A model generated the notes under the pieces. That model saw only the letters and a program-made list of their open reading frames with translations, searched no databases and was not told the origin of the DNA. A stretch of 64,000 nucleotides of DNA from Escarpia spicata (Eukaryota; Annelida; Polychaeta; Sabellida; Siboglinidae), in contig CAXEFP010000887.1 of NCBI GenBank assembly GCA_963995525.1, positions 682,001-746,000 of the forward strand, written 5' to 3'. Position 1 is the first letter of the stretch; the number at the start of each line of letters is the position of its first letter. The position numbers and the translations under genes were made by a program. Shown here in pieces: positions 29,965 to 43,724 of this stretch.

Positions 29965-31168
29965 ACTGGGAATAAAACATTGTACTACTGACACACATAA
30001 TAAATAGACTGGGAATAAAACATCGTACAACTGACACACATAATAAATAGACTGGGAATAAAACATTGTACTACTGACACTCATGATACATAGACTGGGA
30101 ATAAAACATTGTACTACTGACACACATAACACATAGACTGGGAATGAAACATTGTACAACTGACACACATAATAAATAGACTGGGAATGAAACATTGTAC
30201 TACTGACACACATAATAAATAGACTGGGAATGAAACATTGTACTACTAACACACATAATACATAGACTGGGAATGAAACATTGTACAACTGACACACATA
30301 ATAAATAGACTGGGAATGAAACATTGTACAACTGACACTCATGATAAATAGACTGGGAATGAAACATTGTACTACTGACACACATAATAAATAGACTGGG
30401 AATAAAATATTGTACTACTGACACTCATGATAAATAGACTGGGAATAAAACATTGTACTACTGACACACATAATAAATAGACTGGGAATAAAACATTGTA
30501 CTACTGACACACATAATAAATAGACTGGGAATAAAACATTGTACTACTGACACTGATGATAAATAGACTGGGAATAAAACATTGTACAACTGACACACAT
30601 AATAAATAGACTGGGAATAAAACATTGTACAACTGACACACATAATACATAGACTGGGAATAAAACATTGTACAACTGACACACATAATACATAGACTGG
30701 GAAGGAAACATTGTACAACTGACACACATAATAAATAGACTGGGAATGAAACATTGTACTACTGACACACATAATAAATAGACTGGGAATAAAACATTGT
30801 ACTACTGACACACATAACTCATAGACTGGGAATGAAACATTGTACAACTGACACACATAATAAATAGACTGGGAATGAAACATTGTACTACTGACACACA
30901 TAATAAATAGACTGGGAATGAAACATTGTACTACTAACACACATAATACATAGACTGGGAATGAAACATTGTACAACTGACACACATAATAAATAGACTG
31001 GGAATGAAACATTGTACAACTGACACTCATGATAAATAGACTGGGAATGAAACATTGTACTACTGACACACATAATAAATAGACTGGGAATAAAATATTG
31101 TACTACTGACACTCATGATAAATAGACTGGGAATAAAACATTGTACTACTGACACACATAATAAATAG
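29535..31168. repeat. 38-monomer segment, left copy
   Basis: Repeats at 31814-33404, first at an offset of 2279 and after 30094 at 2236, because the partner lacks the monomer at 30051 (T22/TCATG/C39). A further relative of its right part (about 30.4-31.4 kb) is at about 36.1-37.1 kb (offset 5719). Confidence 0.83.
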
Positions 31169-31813
31169 ACTGGGAATAAAACATTGTACTACTGACACAC
31201 ATAATAAATAGACTGGGAATAAAACATTGTACCTCTGACACTGATGATAAATAGACTGGGAATAAAACATTGTACAACTAACACACATAATAAATAGACT
31301 GGGAATAAAACATTGTACAACTGACACACATAATAAATAGACTGGGAATAAAACATTGTACAACTGACACACATAATACATAGACTGGGAATAAAACATT
31401 GTACTATTGACACACATAATAAATAGACTGGGAATAAAACATTGTACTACTGACACTCATGATAAATAGACTGGGAATAAAACATTGTACTATTGACACA
31501 CATAATAAATAGACTGGGAATAAAACATTGTACTACTGACACTCATGATAAATAGACAGGGAATAAAACATTGTACTACTGACACACATAATAAATAGAC
31601 TGGGAATAAAACATTGTACAACTGACACACATAATAAATAGACTGGGAATAAAACATTGTACAAATGACACTCATGATAAATAGACTGGGAATAAAACAT
31701 TGTACTACTGACACACATAATAAATAAACTGGGAATAAAACATTGTACAACTGACACACATAATAAATAGACTGGGAATAAAACATTGTACAACTGACAC
31801 TCATGATAAATAG

Positions 31814-33404
31814 ACTGGGAATAAAACATTGTACTACTGACACACATAATAAATAGACCGGGAATAAAACTTTGTACTACTGACACTGATGATAAATAGA
31901 CTGGGAATAAAACATTGTACAACTAACACACATAATAAATAGACTGGGAATAAAACATTGTACAACTGACACACATAATAAATAGACTGGGAATAAAACA
32001 TTGTACAACTGACACACATAATACATAGACTGGGAATAAAACATTGTACTACTGACACACATAATACATAGACTGGGAAGGAAACATTGTACAACTGACA
32101 CACATAATAAATAGACTGGGAATGAAACATTGTACTACTGACACACATAATAAATATACTGGGAATGAAACATTGTACAACTGACACATATAATAAATAG
32201 ACTGGGAATGAAACATTGTACTACTAACACACATAATACATAGACTGGGAATAAAACATTGTACTACTGACACACATAATAAATAGACTGGGAATAAAAC
32301 ATCGTACAACTGACACACATAATAAATAGACTGGGAATAAAACATTGTACTACTGACACACATAACACATAGACTGGGAATGAAACATTGTACAACTGAC
32401 ACACATAATAAATAGACTGGGAATGAAACATTGTACTACTGACACACATAATAAATAGACTGGGAATGAAACATTGTACTACTAACACACATAATACATA
32501 GACTGGGAATGAAACATTGTACAACTGACACACATAATAAATAGACTGGGAATGAAACATTGTACAACTGACACTCATGATAAATAGACTGGGAATGAAA
32601 CATTGTACTACTGACACACATAATAAATAGACTGGGAATAAAATATTGTACTACTGACACTCATGATAAATAGACTGGGAATAAAACATTGTACTACTGA
32701 CACACATAATAAATAGACTGGGAATAAAACATTGTACTACTGACACACATAATAAATAGACTGGGAATAAAACATTGTACTACTGACACTGATGATAAAT
32801 AGACTGGGAATAAAACATTGTACAACTGACACACATAATAAATAGACTGGGAATAAAACATTGTACAACTGACACACATAATACATAGACTGGGAATAAA
32901 ACATTGTACAACTGACACACATAATACATAGACTGGGAAGGAAACATTGTACAACTGACACACATAATAAATAGACTGGGAATGAAACATTGTACTACTG
33001 ACACACATACTAAATAGACTGGGAATAAAACATTGTACTACTGACACACATAACACATAGACTGGGAATGAAACATTGTACAACTGACACACATAATAAA
33101 TAGACTGGGAATGAAACATTGTACTACTGACACACATAATAAATAGACTGGGAATGAAACATTGTACTACTAACACACATAATACATAGACTGGGAATGA
33201 AACATTGTACAACTGACACACATAATAAATAGACTGGGAATGAAACATTGTACAACTGACACTCATGATAAATAGACTGGGAATGAAACATTGTACTACT
33301 GACACACATAATAAATAGACTGGGAATAAAATATTGTACTACTGACACTCATGATAAATAGACTGGGAATAAAACATTGTACTACTGACACACATAATAA
33401 ATAG
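31814..33404. repeat. 37-monomer segment, right copy
   Basis: Partner of 29535-31168 with one monomer less at 32330 (ATAACACATAG, T37C plus A39C). Starts with the plain monomer before the T3C/A15T marker at 31857. Confidence 0.83.
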
Positions 33405-33447
33405 ACTGGGAATAAAACATTGTTCTACTGACACACATAATAAATAG

Positions 33448-34135
33448 ACTGGGAATAAAACATTGTACTACTGACACACATAATAAATAGACTGGGAATG
33501 AAACATTGTACTACTAACACACATAATACATAGACTGGGAATGAAACATTGTACAACTGACACACATAATAAATAGACTGGGAATGAAACATTGTACAAC
33601 TGACACTCATGATAAATAGACTGGGAATGAAACATTGTACTACTGACACACATAATAAATAGACTGGGAATAAAATATTGTACTACTGACACTCATGATA
33701 AATAGACTGGGAATAAAACATTGTACTACTGACACACATAATAAATAGACTGGGAATAAAACATTGTACTACTGACACACATAATAAATAGACTGGGAAT
33801 AAAACATTGTACTACTGACACTGATGATAAATAGACTGGGAATAAAACATTGTACAACTAACACACATAATAAATAGACTGGGAATAAAACATTGTACAA
33901 CTGACACACATAATAAATAGACTGGGAATAAAACATTGTACAACTGACACACATAATACATAGACTGGGAATAAAACATTGTACTATTGACACACATAAT
34001 AAATAGACTGGGAATAAAACATTGTACTACTGACACTCATGATAAATAGACAGGGAATAAAACATTGTACTACTGACACACATAATAAATAGACTGGGAA
34101 TAAAACATTGTACAACTGACACACATAATAAATAG
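33448..34135. repeat. 16-monomer segment, left copy
   Basis: Returns at 34351-34995, offset 903 (21 monomers) at first and 860 (20 monomers) after 34608. It includes a TGATG monomer at 33792 and a T3A monomer at 34050. Confidence 0.8.
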
Positions 34136-34350
34136 ACTGGGAATGAAACATTGTACAACTGACACTCATGATAAATAGACTGGGAATGAAACATTGTACT
34201 ACTGACACACATAATAAATAGACTGGGAATAAAATATTGTACTACTGACACTCATGATAAATAGACTGGGAATAAAACATTGTACTACTGACACACATAA
34301 TAAATAGACTGGGAATAAAACATTGTACTACTGACACACATAATAAATAG

Positions 34351-34995
34351 ACTGGGAATAAAACATTGTACTACTGACACACATAATAAATAGACTGGGA
34401 ATGAAACATTGTACTACTAACACACATAATACATAGACTGGGAATGAAACATTGTACAACTGACACACATAATAAATAGACTGGGAATGAAACATTGTAC
34501 AACTGACACTCATGATAAATAGACTGGGAATGAAACATTGTACTACTGACACACATAATAAATAGACTGGGAATAAAATATTGTACTACTGACACACATA
34601 ATAAATAGACTGGGAATAAAACATTGTACTACTGACACACATAATAAATAGACTGGGAATAAAACATTGTTCTACTGACACTGATGATAAATAGACTGGG
34701 AATAAAACATTGTACAACTAACACACATAATAAATAGACTGGGAATAAAACATTGTACAACTGACACACATAATAAATAGACTGGGAATAAAACATTGTA
34801 CAACTGACACACATAATACATAGACTGGGAATAAAACATTGTACTATTGACACACATAATAAATAGACTGGGAATAAAACATTGTACTACTGACACTCAT
34901 GATAAATAGACAGGGAATAAAACATTGTACTACTGACACACATAATAAATAGACTGGGAATAAAACATTGTACAACTGACACACATAATAAATAG
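34351..34995. repeat. 15-monomer segment, right copy, one monomer fused
   Basis: Partner of 33448-34135. The monomers at 33663 (C14T, TCATG) and 33706 (plain) are represented by a single one at 34566 that has C14T and ACATA. TGATG at 34652 and T3A at 34910 correspond to 33792 and 34050. Confidence 0.8.
34566..34608 (+). repeat. Second chimeric monomer at a one-monomer deletion
   Basis: Left part with T at site 14 is that of 33663; right part with ACATA at 31-35 is that of 33706. The exchange point lies between sites 14 and 31, the same interval as in the chimera at 12812. Confidence 0.85.
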
Positions 34996-35984
34996 ACTGG
35001 GAATAAAACATTGTACAAATGACACTCATGATAAATAGACTGGGAATAAAACATTGTACTACTGACACACATAATAAATAAACTGGGAATAAAACATTGT
35101 ACAACTGACACACATAATAAATAGACTGGGAATAAAACATTGTACAACTGACACTCATGATAAATAGACTGGGAATAAAACATTGTACTACTGACACACA
35201 TAATACATAGACTGGGAATGAAACATTGTACAACTGACACACATAATAAATATACTGGGAATGAAACATTGTACAACTGACACTCATGATAAATAGACTG
35301 GGAATGAAACATTGTACTACTGACACACATAATAAATAGACTGGGAATAAAACATTGTACTACTGACACTCATGATAAATAGACTGGGAATAAAACATTG
35401 TACTACTGACACACATAATAAATAGACTGGGAATAAAACATTGTACTACTGAAACACATAATAAATAGACTGGGAATAAAACATTGTACTACTGACACTG
35501 ATGATAAATAGACTGGGAATAAAACATTGTACAACTAACACACATAATAAATAGACTGGGAATAAAACATTGTACAACTGACACACATAATAAATAGACT
35601 GGGAATAAAACATTGTACAACTGACACACATAATACATAGACTGGGAATAAAACATTGTACTACTGACACACATAATACATAGACTGGGAATGAAACATT
35701 GTACAACTGACACACATAATAAATAGACTGGGAATAAAACATTGTACTACTGACACACATAATACATAGACTGGGAATAAAACATTGTACTACTGACACA
35801 CATAATACATAGACTGGGAAGGAAACATTGTACAACTGACACACATAATAAATAGACTGGGAATGAAACATTGTACTACTGACACACATAATAAATAGAC
35901 TGGGAATGAAACATTGTACAACTGACACACATAATAAATAGACTGGGAATGAAACATTGTACTACTAACACACATAATACATAG
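34566..35984. repeat. 33-monomer segment, left copy
   Basis: Repeats at 36845-38263 at an offset of 2279 (53 monomers). It contains the only lineage with GAAACAC (C-to-A at site 28), starting at 35426. The match ends within the monomer at 35985, which has A at site 22 where 38264 has T. Confidence 0.83.
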
Positions 35985-36844
35985 ACTGGGAATAAAACAT
36001 TGTACAACTGACACACATAATAAATAGACTGGGAATGAAACATTGTACAACTGACACTCATGATAAATAGACTGGGAATGAAACATTGTACTACTGACAC
36101 ACATAATAAATAGACTGGGAATAAAATATTGTACTACTGACACTCATGATAAATAGACTGGGAATAAAACATTGTACTACTGACACACATAATAAATAGA
36201 CTGGGAATAAAACATTGTACTACTGACACACATAATAAATAGACTGGGAATAAAACATTGTACTACTGACACTGATGATAAATAGACTGGGAATAAAACA
36301 TTGTACAACTGACACACATAATAAATAGACTGGGAATAAAACATTGTACAACTGACACACATAATACATAGACTGGGAATAAAACATTGTACAACTGACA
36401 CACATAATACATAGACTGGGAAGGAAACATTGTACAACTGACACACATAATAAATAGACTGGGAATGAAACATTGTACTACTGACACACATAATAAATAG
36501 ACTGGGAATAAAACATTGTACTACTGACACACATAACACATAGACTGGGAATGAAACATTGTACAACTGACACACATAATAAATAGACTGGGAATGAAAC
36601 ATTGTACTACTGACACACATAATAAATAGACTGGGAATGAAACATTGTACTACTAACACACATAATACATAGACTGGGAATGAAACATTGTACAACTGAC
36701 ACACATAATAAATAGACTGGGAATGAAACATTGTACAACTGACACTCATGATAAATAGACTGGGAATGAAACATTGTACTACTGACACACATAATAAATA
36801 GACTGGGAATAAAATATTGTACTACTGACACTCATGATAAATAG

Positions 36845-38263
36845 ACTGGGAATAAAACATTGTACTACTGACACACATAATAAATAGACTGGGAATAAAA
36901 CATTGTACTACTGACACACATAATAAATAGACTGGGAATAAAACATTGTACTACTGACACTGATGATAAATAGACTGGGAATAAAACATTGTACAACTAA
37001 CACACATAATAAATAGACTGGGAATAAAACATTGTACAACTGACACACATAATAAATAGACTGGGAATAAAACATTGTACAACTGACACACATAATACAT
37101 AGACTGGGAATAAAACATTGTACTATTGACACACATAATAAATAGACTGGGAATAAAACATTGTACTACTGACACTCATGATAAATAGACAGGGAATAAA
37201 ACATTGTACTACTGACACACATAATAAATAGACTGGGAATAAAACATTGTACAACTGACACACATAATAAATAGACTGGGAATAAAACATTGTACAAATG
37301 ACACTCATGATAAATAGACTGGGAATAAAACATTGTACTACTGACACACATAATAAATAAACTGGGAATAAAACATTGTACAACTGACACACATAATAAA
37401 TAGACTGGGAATAAAACATTGTACAACTGACACTCATGATAAATAGACTGGGAATAAAACATTGTACTACTGACACACATAATACATAGACTGGGAATGA
37501 AACATTGTACAACTGACACACATAATAAATATACTGGGAATGAAACATTGTACAACTGACACTCATGATAAATAGACTGGGAATGAAACATTGTACTACT
37601 GACACACATAATAAATAGACTGGGAATAAAACATTGTACTACTGACACTCATGATAAATAGACTGGGAATAAAACATTGTACTACTGACACACATAATAA
37701 ATAGACTGGGAATAAAACATTGTACTACTGAAACACATAATAAATAGACTGGGAATAAAACATTGTACTACTGACACTGATGATAAATAGACTGGGAATA
37801 AAACATTGTACAACTAACACACATAATAAATAGACTGGGAATAAAACATTGTACAACTGACACACATAATAAATAGACTGGGAATAAAACATTGTACAAC
37901 TGACACACATAATACATAGACTGGGAATAAAACATTGTACTACTGACACACATAATACATAGACTGGGAATGAAACATTGTACAACTGACACACATAATA
38001 AATAGACTGGGAATAAAACATTGTACTACTGACACACATAATACATAGACTGGGAATAAAACATTGTACTACTGACACACATAATACATAGACTGGGAAG
38101 GAAACATTGTACAACTGACACACATAATAAATAGACTGGGAATGAAACATTGTACTACTGACACACATAATAAATAGACTGGGAATGAAACATTGTACAA
38201 CTGACACACATAATAAATAGACTGGGAATGAAACATTGTACTACTAACACACATAATACATAG
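36845..38263. repeat. 33-monomer segment, right copy
   Basis: Partner of 34566-35984, with the GAAACAC monomer at 37705 and T3A at 37189. The right part overlaps the next, larger duplicated segment (37103-39338). Confidence 0.83.
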
Positions 38264-39338
38264 ACTGGGAATAAAACATTGTACTACTGACACACATAAT
38301 AAATAGACTGGGAATAAAACATCGTACAACTGACACACATAATAAATAGACTGGGAATAAAACATTGTACTACTGACACTCATGATAAATAGACTAGGAA
38401 TAAAACATTGTACTACTGACACACATAATACATAGACTGGGAATGAAACATTGTACAACTGACACACATAATAAATAGACTGGGAATGAAACATTGTACT
38501 ACTGACACACATAATAAATAGACTGGGAATGAAACATTGTACTACTAACACACATAATACATAGACTGGGAATGAAACATTGTACAACTGACACACATAA
38601 TAAATAGACTGGGAATGAAACATTGTACAACTGACACTCATGATAAATAGACTGGGAATGAAACATTGTACTACTGACACACATAATAAATAGACTGGGA
38701 ATAAAACATTGTACTACTGACACTCATGATAAATAGACTGGGAATAAAACATTGTACTACTGACACACATAATAAATAGACTGGGAATAAAACATTGTAC
38801 TACTGACTCACATAATAAATAGACTGGGAATAAAACATTGTACTACTGACACTGATGATAAATAGACTGGGAATAAAACATTGTACAACTAACACACATA
38901 ATAAATAGACTGGGAATAAAACATTGTACAACTGACACACATAATAAATAGACTGGGAATAAAACATTGTACAACTGACACACATAATACATAGACTGGG
39001 AATAAAACATTGTACTACTGACACACATAATACATAGACTGGGAAGGAAACATTGTACAACTGACACACATAATAAATAGACTGGGAATGAAACATTGTA
39101 CTACTGACACACATAATAAATAGACTGGGAATGAAACATTGTACAACTGACACACATAATAAATAGACTGGGAATGAAACATTGTACTACTAACACACAT
39201 AATACATAGACTGGGAATAAAACATTGTACTACTGACACACATAATAAATAGACTGGGAATAAAACATCGTACAACTGACACACATAATAAATAGACTGG
39301 GAATAAAACATTGTACTACTGACACTCATGATAAATAG
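37103..39338. repeat. 52-monomer segment, left copy
   Basis: Repeats at 40242-42477 at an offset of 3139 (73 monomers). Starts with a C24T monomer in both places. Contains the first G4A monomer (ACTAGG) at 38393. Confidence 0.86.
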
Positions 39339-39381
39339 ACTGGGAATAAAACATTGTACTACTGACACACATAATACATAG

Positions 39382-42300
39382 ACTGGGAATAAAACATTGT
39401 ACAACTGACACTCATGATAAATAGACTGGGAATAAAACATTGTACTATTGACACACATAATAAATAGACTGGGAATAAAACATTGTATTACTGACACTCA
39501 TGATAAATAGACTGGGAATAAAACATTGTACTACTGACACACATAATAAATAGACTGGGAATAAAACATTGTACAACTGACACACATAATAAATAGACTG
39601 GGAATAAAACATTGTATAACTGACACACATAATAAATAGGCTGGGAATAAAACATTGTACAACTGACACACATAATAAATAGACTGGGAATAAAACATTG
39701 TACGACTGACACTCATGATAAATAGACTGGGAATAAAACATTGTACTACTGACACACATAATAAATAGACTGGGAATAAAACATTGTACAAATGACACTC
39801 ATGATAAATAGACTGGGAATAAAACATTGTACTACTGACACACATAATAAATAAACTGGGAATAAAACATTGTACAACTGACACACATAATAAATAGAAT
39901 GGGAATAAAACATTGTACAACTGACACTCATGATAAATAGACTGGGAATAAAACATTGTACTACTGACACACATAATACATAGACTGGGAATGAAACATT
40001 GTACAACTGACACACATAATAAATAGACTGGGAATGAAACATTGTACAACTGACACTCATGATAAATAGACTGGGAATAAAACATTGTACTACTGACACT
40101 CATGATAAATAGACTGGGAATAAAACATTGTACTATTGACACACATAATAAATAGACTGGGAATAAAACATTGTACTATTGACACACATAATAAATAGAC
40201 TGGGAATAAAACATTGTACTACTGACACTCATGATAAATAGACTGGGAATAAAACATTGTACTATTGACACACATAATAAATAGACTGGGAATAAAACAT
40301 TGTACTACTGACACTCATGATAAATAGACAGGGAATAAAACATTGTACTACTGACACACATAATAAATAGACTGGGAATAAAACATTGTACAACTGACAC
40401 ACATAATAAATAGACTGGGAATAAAACATTGTACAAATGACACTCATGATAAATAGACTGGGAATAAAACATTGTACTACTGACACACATAATAAATAAA
40501 CTGGGAATAAAACATTGTACAACTGACACACATAATAAATAGACTGGGAATAAAACATTGTACAACTGACACTCATGATAAATAGACTGGGAATAAAACA
40601 TTGTACTACTGACACACATAATACATAGACTGGGAATGAAACATTGTACAACTGACACACATAATAAATATACTGGGAATGAAACATTGTACAACTGACA
40701 CTCATGATAAATAGACTGGGAATGAAACATTGTACTACTGACACACATAATAAATAGACTGGGAATAAAACATTGTACTACTGACACTCATGATAAATAG
40801 ACTGGGAATAAAACATTGTACTACTGACACACATAATAAATAGACTGGGAATAAAACATTGTACTACTGAAACACATAATAAATAGACTGGGAATAAAAC
40901 ATTGTACTACTGACACTGATGATAAATAGACTGGGAATAAAACATTGTACAACTAACACACATAATAAATAGACTGGGAATAAAACATTGTACAACTGAC
41001 ACACATAATAAATAGACTGGGAATAAAACATTGTACAACTGACACACATAATACATAGACTGGGAATAAAACATTGTACTACTGACACACATAATACATA
41101 GACTGGGAATGAAACATTGTACAACTGACACACATAATAAATAGACTGGGAATAAAACATTGTACTACTGACACACATAATACATAGACTGGGAATAAAA
41201 CATTGTACTACTGACACACATAATACATAGACTGGGAAGGAAACATTGTACAACTGACACACATAATAAATAGACTGGGAATGAAACATTGTACTACTGA
41301 CACACATAATAAATAGACTGGGAATGAAACATTGTACAACTGACACACATAATAAATAGACTGGGAATGAAACATTGTACTACTAACACACATAATACAT
41401 AGACTGGGAATAAAACATTGTACTACTGACACACATAATAAATAGACTGGGAATAAAACATCGTACAACTGACACACATAATAAATAGACTGGGAATAAA
41501 ACATTGTACTACTGACACTCATGATAAATAGACTAGGAATAAAACATTGTACTACTGACACACATAATACATAGACTGGGAATGAAACATTGTACAACTG
41601 ACACACATAATAAATAGACTGGGAATGAAACATTGTACTACTGACACACATAATAAATAGACTGGGAATGAAACATTGTACTACTAACACACATAATACA
41701 TAGACTGGGAATGAAACATTGTACAACTGACACACATAATAAATAGACTGGGAATGAAACATTGTACAACTGACACTCATGATAAATAGACTGGGAATGA
41801 AACATTGTACTACTGACACACATAATAAATAGACTGGGAATAAAACATTGTACTACTGACACTCATGATAAATAGACTGGGAATAAAACATTGTACTACT
41901 GACACACATAATAAATAGACTGGGAATAAAACATTGTACTACTGACTCACATAATAAATAGACTGGGAATAAAACATTGTACTACTGACACTGATGATAA
42001 ATAGACTGGGAATAAAACATTGTACAACTAACACACATAATAAATAGACTGGGAATAAAACATTGTACAACTGACACACATAATAAATAGACTGGGAATA
42101 AAACATTGTACAACTGACACACATAATACATAGACTGGGAATAAAACATTGTACTACTGACACACATAATACATAGACTGGGAAGGAAACATTGTACAAC
42201 TGACACACATAATAAATAGACTGGGAATGAAACATTGTACTACTGACACACATAATAAATAGACTGGGAATGAAACATTGTACAACTGACACACATAATA

Positions 42301-42477
42301 AATAGACTGGGAATGAAACATTGTACTACTAACACACATAATACATAGACTGGGAATAAAACATTGTACTACTGACACACATAATAAATAGACTGGGAAT
42401 AAAACATCGTACAACTGACACACATAATAAATAGACTGGGAATAAAACATTGTACTACTGACACTCATGATAAATAG
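39382..42477. repeat. 72-monomer segment, left copy
   Basis: Repeats at 43725-46820 at an offset of 4343 (101 monomers). It carries the first A1G monomer after the 15-kb gap, at 39640, and a unique GAATGGG change (C2A) near 39898 that is also at about 44241. Confidence 0.88.
40242..42477. repeat. 52-monomer segment, right copy
   Basis: Partner of 37103-39338, with GAAACAC at 40844 and G4A at 41532. Ends before 42478, which is itself G4A whereas 39339 is not. Confidence 0.86.
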
Positions 42478-43724
42478 ACTAGGAATAAAACATTGTACTA
42501 CTGACACACATAATAAATAGACTGGGAATGAAACATTGTACTACTGACACACATAATAAATAGACTGGGAATGAAACATTGTACTACTAACATACATAAT
42601 ACATAGACTGGGAAAGAAACATTGTACAACTGACACACATAATAAATAGACTGGGAATGAAACATTGTACAACTGACACTCATGATAAATAGACTGGGAA
42701 TGAAACATTGTACTACTGACACACATAATAAATAGACTGGGAATAAAACATTGTACTACTGACACTCATGATAAATAGACTGGGAATAAAACATTGTACT
42801 ACTGACACACATAATAAATAGACTGGGAATAAAACATTGTACTACTGACTCACATAATAAATAGACTGGGAATAAAACATTGTACTACTGACACTGATGA
42901 TAAATAGACTGGGAATAAAACATTGTACAACTAACACACATAATAAATAGACTGGGAATAAAACATTGTACAACTGACACACATAATAAATAGACTGGGA
43001 ATAAAACATTGTACAACTGACACACATAATACATAGACTGGGAATAAAACATTGTACTACTGACACACATAATACATAGACTGGGAAGGAAACATTGTAC
43101 AACTGACACACATAATAAATAGACTGGGAATGAAACATTGTACTACTGACACACATAATAAATAGACTGGGAATGAAACATTGTACTACTGACACACATA
43201 ATAAATAGACTGGGAATGAAACATTGTACAACTGACACACATAATAAATAGACTGGGAATGAAACATTGTACTACTAACACACATAATACATAGACTGGG
43301 AATAAAACATTGTACTACTGACACACATAATAAATAGACTGGGAATAAAACATCGTACAACTGACACACATAATAAATAGACTGGGAATAAAACATTGTA
43401 CTACTGACACTCATGATAAATAGACTAGGAATAAAACATTGTACTACTGACACACATAATACATAGACTGGGAATGAAACATTGTACAACTGACACACAT
43501 AATAAATAGACTGGGAATGAAACATTGTACTACTGACACACATAATAAATAGACTGGGAATGAAACATTGTACTACTAACACACATAATACATAGACTGG
43601 GAATGAAACATTGTACAACTGACACACATAATAAATAGACTGGGAATGAAACATTGTACAACTGACACTCATGATAAATAGACTGGGAATGAAACATTGT
43701 ACTACTGACACACATAATAAATAG
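42478..43724. repeat. 29-monomer segment between the 72-monomer copies
   Basis: Holds G4A monomers at 42478 and 43424, which with 41532 are spaced by exactly 946 bp (22 monomers). The region looks like extra rounds of a 22-monomer cassette, edited by small deletions. The longest minus-strand open frame of the window (42842-43840, 332 codons) falls here and is only a read-through of repeats. Confidence 0.75.
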
